Below, one piece after another: positions 53,887-63,256 of a DNA stretch of 64,000 nucleotides (positions within the stretch are counted from its first letter, which is position 1; each line of letters opens with the position of its first letter). Below the pieces are notes generated by a model. That model searched no databases and was not told the DNA's origin. It saw only the letters and a program-made list of their open reading frames with translations. Origin of the DNA: Siphonodentalium dalli. Lineage: Eukaryota > Mollusca > Scaphopoda > Gadilida > Siphonodentaliidae. Both the position numbers and the translations under genes were made by a program. The stretch is taken from positions 67,283,897 through 67,347,896 of the forward strand of contig CP136063.1 in the NCBI GenBank assembly GCA_032622095.1, given 5' to 3'.

Positions 53887-54055
53887 CACAGATCGGGCAT
53901 GGCCATATGTACAATGTATAGGCCTATGTATCAATTTTAAAAGGGAGGGGCTGAATTTTGCTGTAGATAGACCTCCAAATGCTATAATTTGTCATTATTC
54001 AGATTTAAAATTATTGTGGCCGTGTGGTCCTGGTCCCTCCTTTGTGGGTAGTTAA

Positions 54056-54080
54056 AGGTACTCAATCCGATCAGACGGTC
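54056..54080 (+). mobile_element. Single end of the AGGTACT TTAA family
   Basis: TTAA at 54052-54055, then AGGTACTCAATCCGATCAGA, identical to the end of 19706-20161. It is cut by the next element at 54081. Confidence 0.7.
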
Positions 54081-54400
54081 CCAGGGATGTGGCTAGAGGG
54101 TCTCCGTTGGGGGTGTCCACCTTGTGAAATTCCAACTGCACCTCTTTGAATCAGAATCAGACAAAACACAAATTTTACATAATTCCATTTGCATCCCCCC
54201 CCCCCCCCCTTGCACCTTAGTGCTCATGCCTAATATCCTAACATCTAGTGGTCTAAATCCAGACAAATGCACACGGCTATGGACAAGAGACCAGGACACA
54301 CCGGGCTGACCATTGTTGTTCAACGCAGTGTGAGAAATGTTTTTGAAAACTGTACAAGAAAATCACAAATCATAGCATCTAGACTGGCCTCAACTGAAGC
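54081..54400 (+). mobile_element. CAGGGATGTGGCTAG element
   Basis: Shares its start and the segment to GCATCTAGACTGGCCTCAAC with 48463-48800, including a C tract (54197-54209). The right end runs into the inverted arm of the foldback structure. Confidence 0.6.
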
Positions 54401-54641
54401 TTGGGTCATCTGCCCACTCTGCCCCCTCTTCCGGCACCCCTGCTGGGGTGATCACATACTTAATTGTACATGCGCTAATGGCGCATATTTTGTGGACCAT
54501 GAAGACCTGATATACAGTCGACTACCCATATCCTGAAAACCCATGATGTATAATTTACATGCCCTTTAATTAAAGTGACCTGATATGAGGGAATAGATTA
54601 AACACAGTACTGTACTATTCCCTATGATCTTACCACACACA

Positions 54642-54895
54642 CAAGCCTTGAAATAGGGTGTCTGTCATTTGCAGAATGAGGTCCCCAGAGGGTGAATTTA
54701 GTGATGCTACCCCGCATAGCGGGCTAGCATCACCAAATTTACCCTCTGGGAACCTCATTCTGCTGAGGTGTAAGCAGAATGAGGTCCCCAGATGGTGAAT
54801 TTGGTGATGCTGGCCCACTATGCGGGGTAGCATCACTAAATTCACCCTCTGGGGACCTCATTCTGCAAATGACAGGCACACTATTTCAAGGCTTG
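54642..54895. mobile_element. Fam-B (CAAGCCTTG subfamily) with a 21-bp flanking repeat
   Basis: 254 bp, two complete hairpins joined by TGCTGAGGTGTAAGCAGA. The flanks repeat over 21 bp (54621-54641 and 54896-54916, both beginning CCTATGATCTTACC), much longer than the 8 bp of other copies. Confidence 0.9.
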
Positions 54896-54916
54896 CCTAT
54901 GATCTTACCACACACA

Positions 54917-55939
54917 CAAAGGTCGGAGAAACAAATGGACACAATATCAATATTTCTTTGCCCTCTGACCAGCATGTTTACAGATAAGAAAAATAAATGA
55001 GTAAATTCTTCCACAAAGCACATTCTATTACCCTTGTGTTGCTTTTATATTGCTTGGGATATAGATTTTTACGCATCAGGAAAAGTCATCAAGAAAAAAT
55101 AGCCTACAACTGTTTATGTTAGATATGTGTGAGTAGGAAGAAGGTATTGTCAGGGCTGTATAGAGGATGCTAATGACAGAGCTGATTTTGAAGGGGTGGG
55201 GGTGTGCTGTAACTGTGTATGTTGGATATGCTATTGGTGGGGGGGGGGGGGTGGTAAGAACATTTCTAATTTGGGGCTGATTTAGTCAAAATTTGATCCA
55301 TAATATGAAACCATTGAACTATCTTTGAAAAATTGGTTTTGAATTCAGACAGTCTCAGTGCTAAAGTTAAAAAACAACCACCTCATACCCACCCCATTTC
55401 CAGGATAGGATAGGATAATTTTAATAATAATATACACATGAAAAGTACAAAAACAAATAGATATAATAAAATATATACATGTACATTGACGATTTCATGC
55501 CACCCCTTGTGGCATCCTAGGTTATAAGGTGACAATGTCATAAGGTGAACTCCATTACATCTGATGCTGACGTTCATTAATTGTTCGTAAAACCATCTGC
55601 ATCATCCCCACCTTAATGAAGGCTGTAATGAATATGATAATGGCAGTGGTCATAAGAGGAAGACTAAAGCAAATTTCAATCTATGAAAAATTATATTTTC
55701 CATTTGTACCCATCCCTCTTGGATAGAAAGACAATACCTTAACACTAATTACTCATTAATGAGTAGTTCCATAAGTTCAACAAACGATCACATTAAATTT
55801 CCAACATCCCTCGGGATGACTAATAGACCCTTCTAATATATTCTGCTATATATCTGAGTGGTAGAATCCATTAGTATAGAAAGGGTCAAGTTTCAAACAT
55901 AACACTGTTTCTATGGTCAGAAATTTGGAGCTCTTTGTG
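54917..55939. other. No gene recognised
   Basis: A G tract at about 55239-55250; AGGATAGGATAGGATAATTT near 55403 recurs at 60769. The phrase TAAATCCATCAGCATCATTC-like near 55590 is shared loosely with 57830. No gene. Confidence 0.5.
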
Positions 55940-56880
55940 GCACAGGCACCTGGGGAAAAATTCAAGATATACCAATATAAAGTAATGCCCTAATTAATCG
56001 ACTCCTTAACCACAGCAGAATTATGGGTAACTTTTCAGGATTTAGTCGGAAATATGATTTGTTGGCATTCATCGAAAAGCTCTCGGGGAGAGCTTTCCGA
56101 TGAATGGCAACAAGCCATACTTCCGACTAAAACCTGAAAAGTTACCCATACTTCTGCTGTGGTTAAGGAGTCGATTACTTAGGGCATTACTGTATACTAT
56201 ACCAGTGACAAGGTTCATAAGTCAGATTTTTGGAAAAACACCACCTATCATATTCCTCATCTCAGACACAACATATTTCAATGTGTCTTATTGCCCATGA
56301 AATTTGCTTTCTGTTGATGTATAATTCGATAGTATCACAGGAAGGGAAGTCAAGATATTGTACCAAAAACTTGCAAAATCTACTTCAAATTTTGGAGTAA
56401 AACGGGTCATAAGAGCCCCCCCCTGTCTGCCTATTATCCTCAATAATTGAAGACAATTGTCAACTCAGCCAAAATATGCCCCAGTGTATGTTGTAAGGCA
56501 TAAAATTTCCTTTCGTTTGATATATAACTTGACGGAGTCAATTGACTTGAAGTCGACATATCGTGATCATAATAATTGAATTGATATCCATGTATAATCA
56601 CTACTTTCTGGACAGGGAACTGACGACTGCTTTTTGCAGTAGGTTTCGCTATTGTTTGATATGATATCTCAACTTCCCTTCGTTTGATACTATCGAGATA
56701 TCAAAAGAAAGGAAATGAGACACATTGAAATATATTGTGACTGAGATGAACAATTTTGAGAAGCTATGAGGAATATGATAGATGGTGTGTTTTTCCCGAA
56801 TCAGACTTGTGAACCTTGTCACTGGTATAGTATAGTACTGGTATATCTGATATTTTCCTCCAGGGGCCTGTGCTTTGCAG
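55940..56880. repeat. Large inverted repeat; left arm contains Fam-A
   Basis: The left arm 55940-56356 (minus Fam-A) matches the reverse of 56655-56880: 'CAGATATACCA', 'ACTATACCAGTGACAAGGTT', 'CTATCATATTCCTCAT', 'ATTTCAATGTGTCT', 'CGATAGTATCA'. The spacer of about 300 bp is unique. The right arm gives the empty site for Fam-A. Confidence 0.8.
55980..56192. mobile_element. Fam-A MITE, complete 213 bp
   Basis: AAGTAATGCCCTAATTAATC to GGGCATTACTG, TA on both sides; the paired arm of the inverted repeat lacks it, which confirms the borders. Confidence 0.9.
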
Positions 56881-56945
56881 TGAGTCTAAAATTGATCTAA
56901 ATTATCTTAAAACTACTCATTTTACAATAAATATTGATTAGAAAT

Positions 56946-57598
56946 CAGGGACAGCCCAGAGGTTTCAAATTTGGAGAAATCACTTCTCCCTGTTTGGTTA
57001 TTAGGGAGACGTGGACTGTTATCAGGAAGAACTAACATTATGGTTGAAGTTCTCTTTGCACCCCAAAATCACCTTTCTATGCTCCAATAAGTATCATGCA
57101 ACACAAGAGCCTATTTATAAAACAATTGTAGTGAGTAAGATCACCATTTTATCACATAATTAACCCACAAAACCTAAGCTTCATAATTATTGGTAAGACG
57201 CGTGCGATGACGTCACACCATTATTTAAATGACTTACGATTGCTGAAGTTTATGATTGTTGTTTTCAATGAATACTTCGCATTGCTTCGCGTTTATTTGA
57301 TCATGTGATAAAAGGTATCTCAAACTCGTTCTATTTATCAACCTCGTCCACTAAGTTCTATTTGAGCCTCAGTTTACAAATCGAATTTAGTGAACTCGGT
57401 TGATAAATTCCGTATAAAATAGAAAGTCATGTGAGATCCTCTATATAATCAGTAAATATTAATTAAATAGGCTGATGGGATGTATGTATACTGGTATATA
57501 TGAGAGAGAAGTCACTTCTTACTGGGTCAAAACTAGGGATAAAGTGGCACATATTAGAGAGAAGATGTCTCCCAAGTCGCACTCTAGGCTGGTCCCTT
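56946..57598. mobile_element. hAT-type non-autonomous element, 653 bp
   Basis: The left end is CAGGGACAGCCCAGA; the right end reversed is AAGGGACCAGCCTAGA. A perfect 8-bp duplication TTAGAAAT flanks it (56938-56945, 57599-57606). The ends relate it to 50742-51581. No transposase. Confidence 0.85.
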
Positions 57599-57606
57599 TT
57601 AGAAAT

Positions 57607-58119
57607 TGAAAATATGAGAAAAACCTCAGCCAATTTTCAAAGTGAAATGTCCAGATATGAAATGATCTGCTGAAATATTTGTCTTTATGTACGGAGGATT
57701 AAAATTGAACCCCACTATCTTCATCCCCCACCTCCATTGCTATGCCGCCATCCCTCCCCTGGCGGCATCCCAGATTATTAGGGGCAATATCTACAGTGAG
57801 CTGTGCTGCTGACTTTCATTGTTAATAAATCCATCAGCATCATTCCCATCTTAATGAAAGCTGAAGTGAGAAGATAACCTGGTGGTCAGAAGAGAGGATG
57901 ATACAATATTTATAGCACACGCCAATACACCAAACCCATACATCACTCAACGCCACAACTCTCATACTAAATGGATGTGAAGGAGAGATGGATGGGCAAA
58001 AACTATGATAAGCCCTTCAATGATGGGATACTCGATGATGGGTAGTTACTTGATTATTGGTACACATGTAGTGTGTAGACAGCCTCCGACTATATACATG
58101 TCAACAGGAATTACTGTTG
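57607..58119. other. No gene recognised
   Basis: Unique; 58065-58110 (GTGTGTAGACAGCCTC and CATGTCAACAGGAATTACTG) recurs at 60170-60215. Confidence 0.5.
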
Positions 58120-58735
58120 TGGGGGAGTATACTTGAATCGGCTTGTCCGTCCGTCATCTTTCCATTGTCCGTCGTCCGTGGACACACATTTGTCTGGAGT
58201 TTTTCTCAATCGTTTCTTGATAATTTTCCATTAAACTTGGCACAGACATCAACAACCATGGGAACCTGTGCACCTACGATTATGATGTCTGTCTGACTTT
58301 TTTTGGTTGAGTTATCCCCCTTTTTTTACTTAGAAATTTTGTTGTAACATGCATAATTTTGTCTGAGCTTTTATTCCTACATTTTTCGGTCAATGTTTTT
58401 GAAACTTGGCACATATATTTAGTATCATGGGAACCTGTGCACCTGCTATTATGACGTCTGTCTGACATTTATTTTTGTGGAGTTATATTCCCCTTTTTCG
58501 AATTGGAACATTTTCTCAACTTGCATAATTTTGTCCGAGCTTTTTCTCCTAGATTTTTCGGTCAATAGGTCCAGGATTAGGGTTGTGCATCTGCAATGGG
58601 AATCTGTCATTTTATCATTTTAACTAAATGTTTACTGACATGTGACAAATCTTAGTGTTTTAAAAACACAGGGGGGGGGGGGGGAGGAGGGGTGGGCTGT
58701 ATCGTAGTCACATCTAGACATCTAGTTGTTACAGG
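58120..58735 (+). repeat. Fam-F array element 3
   Basis: GGGGGAGTATACTTGAATCG with GTCCGTCCGTC, two to three units ('AAACTTGGCACAGACATCAA', 'CCATGGGAACCTGTGCACCT', 'ATGACGTCTGTCTGAC'), a G tract (58671-58683) and the end ACATCTAGACATCTAG. Same layout as 39050-39625. Confidence 0.65.
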
Positions 58736-59314
58736 TTTTTTTTAATAGAGATTGGATTTCACCTTCAGCTGCTACATCACTAACTTATGAATAACTAACT
58801 GAATATTTACAATATTTAAATTACAGTTTCAATATGGTTAAAAATTTCTAATTATATTATTTATGGTAAATTCAGAACGTAAATTAATTAATGCTGTACA
58901 TAGTGTTTGGAACTCTGATTTGCAAACCTTATTATATAAATATTACACACCATCGACAACTTTAGCTGTCTAATAAGAGAAATTTAAAGTTCTTCAGAAG
59001 ACAAAATATTAATTGTTATTTATCACCATTGTTGTTGCTACAGAAAGCCCATTTTCGGACAATTTATTTAACTAGCTGCTGTAGTTCTGGGTTTTTCCAG
59101 ATCAAATTTGGCTGTGGGATAGCCCTGTCGTACATTTGGGGATTTATTTTAAAAAGTAAACACATGACCTATGATTTTTCTTACATTTTCGTGATCAACT
59201 GGTGTCAATCTAGCTGGGTAAACATCACTGGTATGGCCTGCAGGCTTACATTCAGTGAATTTTGCTGAAACGTTAACACTGTCGCATATGGGAAACCATT
59301 TAGTTCAGTGATTC
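58736..59314. other. No gene recognised
   Basis: A 79-codon frame at 59029-59268 (+) lacks a domain; nothing shared. Confidence 0.5.
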
Positions 59315-59477
59315 CTATACCCTGTGCCAATGCATTCTCTTATATATGCGAGTCGACCATAGGTCGCCTCGCATATATAAGAGAATGCATTGGCCTAACC
59401 CGTGTTTTTATTTTTTTTAGGGCACTCTACAGACCATAAATTAGGGCCAATGAGATCGGCCCCTGGCACTAAAAGGG
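59315..59477. mobile_element. Fam-C right half with 67-bp hairpin
   Basis: TATACCCTGTG, hairpin 59327-59393, then ATTAGGGCCAATGAGATCGG and the end GGCACTAAAAGGG before TTAA (59478-59481). The left terminus is missing. Confidence 0.8.
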
Positions 59478-59777
59478 TTAACTATTTTATATTTAGGTGT
59501 CACAAGTGAGAAAGTAGGTTAGGGAATGGAAGAGTTACGCTCTCCCATGTCCTGGATTGAGAGGATGATTGCGTGTATATATGCATGTTGTCTCTTCTTC
59601 CTTTGTTATTCTATTCTCAATAAACAAATTAAAAAAAAACAAAAAACAACACTTATGAAATTGTGCCCAGTCTGAGCCATGACCAATGGAATAGAGGGAA
59701 TCCCATGAATAACAGAAATAAAACCTTTATGAGGGTTCCAGAGATGTAACTCTGATCAGATTATCCAGTGATGTATA

Positions 59778-59990
59778 CAGTAATGCCCTAAGTAATCGAC
59801 TCCTTAACCACAGCAGGATTATGGGTAACTTTTCAGGATTTAGTCGGAAATATGGCTTGTTGCCATTCATCGGAAAGCTCTCAGTGAGAGCTTTCCGTTG
59901 AATGGCAACAAGCCATATTTCCGACTAAATCCTGAAAAGTTACCCATAATTCTTCTGTGGTTAAGGAGTGGATTACTTAGGGCATTACTG
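59778..59990. mobile_element. Fam-A MITE, complete 213 bp
   Basis: CAGTAATGCCCTAAGTAATC to GGGCATTACTG; near-perfect arms; TA on both sides. Confidence 0.9.
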
Positions 59991-60294
59991 TATATTATGT
60001 TCATGGATTATCCGTGGCATTTCAAAGAGGCGGCCATTGAAGTTGAGTGAACTATAGTGAAGGGTTATAGTATTTAGAGTGCCACTTGACCATTGGCTCT
60101 AATGTAAGCCTTAATGATAGGTAGCATGTGGTATATAAGTTAGCTTTGTTAGTGGGTGATTTAACATGGAGTGTGTAGACAGCCTCGGACCATATACATG
60201 TCAACAGGAATTACTGCAAGTTTCAATTAACATGGAAAAGAAAAAATGCTGAAAAGAATAAAAGATCATGTATATTTTCTTTAAATCAGGGACC
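59991..60294. other. No gene recognised
   Basis: Contains the GTGTGTAGACAGCCTC segment shared with 58070. Confidence 0.5.
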
Positions 60295-60480
60295 AGGGGC
60301 GTATAGCCAGGTTTCCTTGGTAGGGGAGCCCAGGGGCGTATAGCCAGGTTTCCTTGGTAGGGGAGCCCAAGGGCGTATAGCCAGGTTTCCTTGGTAGGGG
60401 AGCCCAGGGGCGTATAGCCAGGTTTCCTTGGTAGGGGAGCCCAGGGGCGTATAGCCAGGTTTCCTTGGTAGGGGAGCCTA
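60295..60480 (+). repeat. Minisatellite, 37-bp unit, five copies
   Basis: CAGGGGCGTATAGCCAGG plus TTTCCTTGGTAGGGGAGCC repeated five times almost without change. The minus strand stays open only because no unit frame contains a stop. Confidence 0.95.
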
Positions 60481-60537
60481 GCCATATATTGGGGGTCCTG
60501 GCCAGTCATACACTATGACGATACGATACAATAATAT

Positions 60538-61145
60538 ATGTGACCCGCCATATCAAATCCAGTCGGAAGTCGGGATTTTTTTTACCCTGTGCCAATGCAT
60601 TCTCTTATATATGCGAGTCGACCATAGGTTGCCTCGCATATATAAGAGAATGCATTGGCCTAACAATTTTTTATCATGTTTTTTAAATAAATGTTTCTTA
60701 CAATTTTTAGGACATAAATTAAAAAAACATCCATTACCCTGCAGGGAGCCCCACATATATAGAAGGATAGGATAGGATAGGATAATTTTATTTACAATAC
60801 ACACACATGGAAAGTACAATTACAAATAAATATAATATTAATAGACTATACGTGTATATTGCTAGGGGTGATATAGTCATGGCTGACTGTCTTCCTATCA
60901 CCCCTGAAGCACATAGAAGAGTGTCGTCTGCTCATGTTTGTCTGGGGCTCTGTATGGGTGAAATTATAAAATTGTTAAAGAATACAAGAACTAATTATTA
61001 AAATTGTAAAAAATTGTTAGGCCAATGCATTCTCTTATATATGCGAGGCGACCCATGTTCGACTCGCATATATAAGAGAATGCATTGGCACAGTGTAAAA
61101 AAATCCTGACTTCCGACTGGATTTGATATGGCTGGTCACATATAT
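60538..61145. mobile_element. TIR element with a 67-bp hairpin in each arm
   Basis: TGTGACCCGCCATATCAAAT at the left and, reversed, TGTGACCAGCCATATCAAAT at the right, both continuing through AGTCGGAAGTC to a T run, CTGTG and the hairpin (60592-60658, 61022-61088). The TIR including the hairpin exceeds 115 bp. TA flanks both ends. The centre carries AGGATAGGATAGGATAATTT. It is a different transposon from the CCCTTTC elements, yet carries the same hairpin. Confidence 0.8.
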
Positions 61146-61271
61146 TACATATATATTGTCATCCCGTATGACTATGGTCCTGGCATGAATGGGTAACAAC
61201 ATTGGGGTAATTAATTGTTTGCATAATTTAGAATTCTCCAGAAGTGAATATGGGCTGTTTAGTGGCAAAAT

Positions 61272-61498
61272 CAAGCCTTGAAATAGGGTGTCTGTCATTT
61301 GCAGAATGAGGTCCCCAGAGGGTGAATTTGGTGATGCTACCCCCGCATAGTGGGCTATCATCACCAAATTCACCCTCTGGGGACCTCATTCTGCTTACAC
61401 CTCAGCAGAATGAGGTTCCCAGAGGGTGAATTTGGTGATGCTAGCCCGCTATGCGGGACCTCATTCTGCAAATGACAGACACCCTATTTCAAGGCTTG
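61272..61498. mobile_element. Fam-B (CAAGCCTTG subfamily), 227 bp, perfect 8-bp duplication
   Basis: GGCAAAAT at 61264-61271 and 61499-61506. The first hairpin is complete; the second has lost its right stem (GCTATGCGGGACCTCATTCT). Confidence 0.9.
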
Positions 61499-61573
61499 GG
61501 CAAAATCTTAACTTTTTGCTAGTTTCGGATTTATCTCTGATTAAAACGTTGTTCGCCAATTGCCCATGGTTAA

Positions 61574-62234
61574 CCCTTTCAGTGCTAAGTCCAAGTAAAT
61601 ATGGGTTGTACTTCTACTTTTCTACTTTGCACAGACGTGTGAAACGTGTCACATGTTTACCCATGTGACTTTTATCGACAAACTGATGACAGAGGGTTTG
61701 TTTATTTGCGCATGCGCAGAGGCCTATTTCGAGAAAAAACCCCGCTTTTTATATTTGGAAAAGGGGAAGTATTTTGTTAGAAATTTCGCGATCAAAGCCA
61801 AAATTAACTAGAATAGTGCTTCTATACTTTGCGCGTATGAGTCACATGCTCATACCTCTGATTTTAGCAGCCAAATTGGAAACAGGGGGTCTGTTTCTTC
61901 GCGCAAGCACCCAGGTGCATTTTGAGAAACGCCTTCTATTGTAGGCAAAGAATTTCGTTATAAATATATAGCGCGACCAAAGGAAGCCGCAATATATCCA
62001 TATACATGTACATGTATATTGAACGTGGAATAGACTGTCTCGTTGAAATTCATTGTGACATATTTCACCGCACACTTGTTCAGTTAGCATAGTAGATTGC
62101 CATATAGTTGAGCATGTATACATGTATATACGTCCCAATTAAGAGCTTTATGAGTTACGTCGTCAGAACACTATATAACGTCAGGCGCTTGGGTTGGGGT
62201 CATTTTAACATTCAGGACGTCAGGGTTCAAAGGG
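61574..62234. mobile_element. TTAA-flanked element, 661 bp
   Basis: TTAA at 61570-61573 and 62235-62238. Left end CCCTTTCAGTGCTAAGTCCA; right end reversed CCCTTTGAACCCTGACGTCC. Only the first six bases match between the ends. The interior has two diverged copies of a segment (about 61690 and 61885) with CpG-rich words such as TTGCGCATGCGCAG. No transposase. Confidence 0.65.
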
Positions 62235-62393
62235 TTAAAGCAGTATTGAACTCAATTACATTGCCATTCGAGCCTGTTACTAGTTCAGATCATGTACTTT
62301 TTATGGCAGTTATTCATTTTCACTCTATTTGTATATTTGCTGAGAATTCTCTTCCCAAAATTTCCCTTCTAAAACTATGAATCATGTTATCTG

Positions 62394-62480
62394 TTAGGCC
62401 AATGCATTCTCTTATATATGCGAGGCGACCTATGGTCGACTCGCATATATAAGAGAATGCATTGGCACAGGGTATATGGG
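62394..62480. repeat. Isolated 67-bp hairpin cassette
   Basis: GTTAGG, the hairpin 62399-62465, then CACAGGGTATATGGGTT. No transposon terminus lies nearby. Confidence 0.8.
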
Positions 62481-62635
62481 TTCTGTTTATGTTCATCGAA
62501 ACTTTCCACCTCCTGACATAGCTCAGGCATGGAAACCCCTTAACACTAGAACTGCATATAGAAGGTCATTTTTCAATCCGGTCTTATTTTGAGAATTTTA
62601 TTTTTTTTTTAAGTTTGGCAAAAGTTTTAGATATA

Positions 62636-63240
62636 AAAAATAACATAATAAACAATCTATTTCTAGAAGTCTTTCTTATTCATCCCGAATGGTTGAAGCG
62701 TTCTCAGTTGGTACATCCAGTTGATCTCCGCTGATTTCCTCTTCATTTTTGAGGAATATGTCTCTGGGTCAGTTTTCAGGACATATATAACTTGGTATTT
62801 TAAGTTGACTGGGTGTTTTGTTATACGGAAGTGGTCAGCTACTGTGGTGTCCTTTTATGAAGGTCCCACAAACCTGTGATTGGTTAGGGATCGTTGCTCT
62901 GACCAGAATATCCTTCAAGTTGGGATTTTATCTATGGGCCAGTAATGGTGGATCAGAAAAAAGTTTTCTGCACCTGTGGGACACTTTAAGTAGCGGACAA
63001 CGATGTCTCTGATTTTGAGATCAATTTTCTGGGATGTTTTGGTCCGTTATCTTCTGTCATGGAAACACCACTAATGTTCCTTTTTCGTGAATCTGTCTGA
63101 CGCACAACTGTTGTGGCCGAGTCATTATCAGTCAAGCTGAATAGTGAACTGGATTCACTAGGCATGCTGACGCTCGATTCTGTGGATGTAAGGTTGTTAG
63201 CCATCACAGCCATCTTTGTGCATTTGCACTTGTTAATTAT
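62636..63240 (-). pseudogene. RT-less PLE derivative with 16-bp target duplication
   Basis: Flanked by AAAAGTTTTAGATATA at 62620-62635 and 63241-63256. Reading leftward, ATG near 63210 opens 'MAVMANNLTSTESSVSMPSE' and 'SLFSLTDNDSATTVVRQTDS'; frameshifts lead to 'KDILVRA' and 'CGTFIKGHH', then an intact tail 'HFRITKHPVNLKYQVIYVLK', 'SAEINWMYQLRTLQPFGMNK' and a stop. It is closely related to 40749-41266 and shares its missing RT and missing GIY-YIG core, but is longer at the 5' end. Confidence 0.85.
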
Positions 63241-63256
63241 AAAAGTTTTAGATATA

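Larger units (their letters stand above)
53463..54500. mobile_element. Foldback-like structure with inverted arms of about 85 bp
   Basis: 53463-53545 (ACAAAATATGCGCCATTAGC, CAATTAAGTATGTGATCACC, AGCAGGGGTGCCGGAAGAGG) recurs reversed at 54410-54500. The outer end of each arm is the last word of the palindrome field. The interior holds a CAGGGGTGCCGGAAG element, one TTAA-element end and a CAGGGATGTGGCTAG element. Confidence 0.6.

Noticed and set aside
60201-60509. A 102-codon minus-strand frame with Pro/Gly repeats
   Set aside because: A 37-bp tandem unit without stops in any frame produces it.
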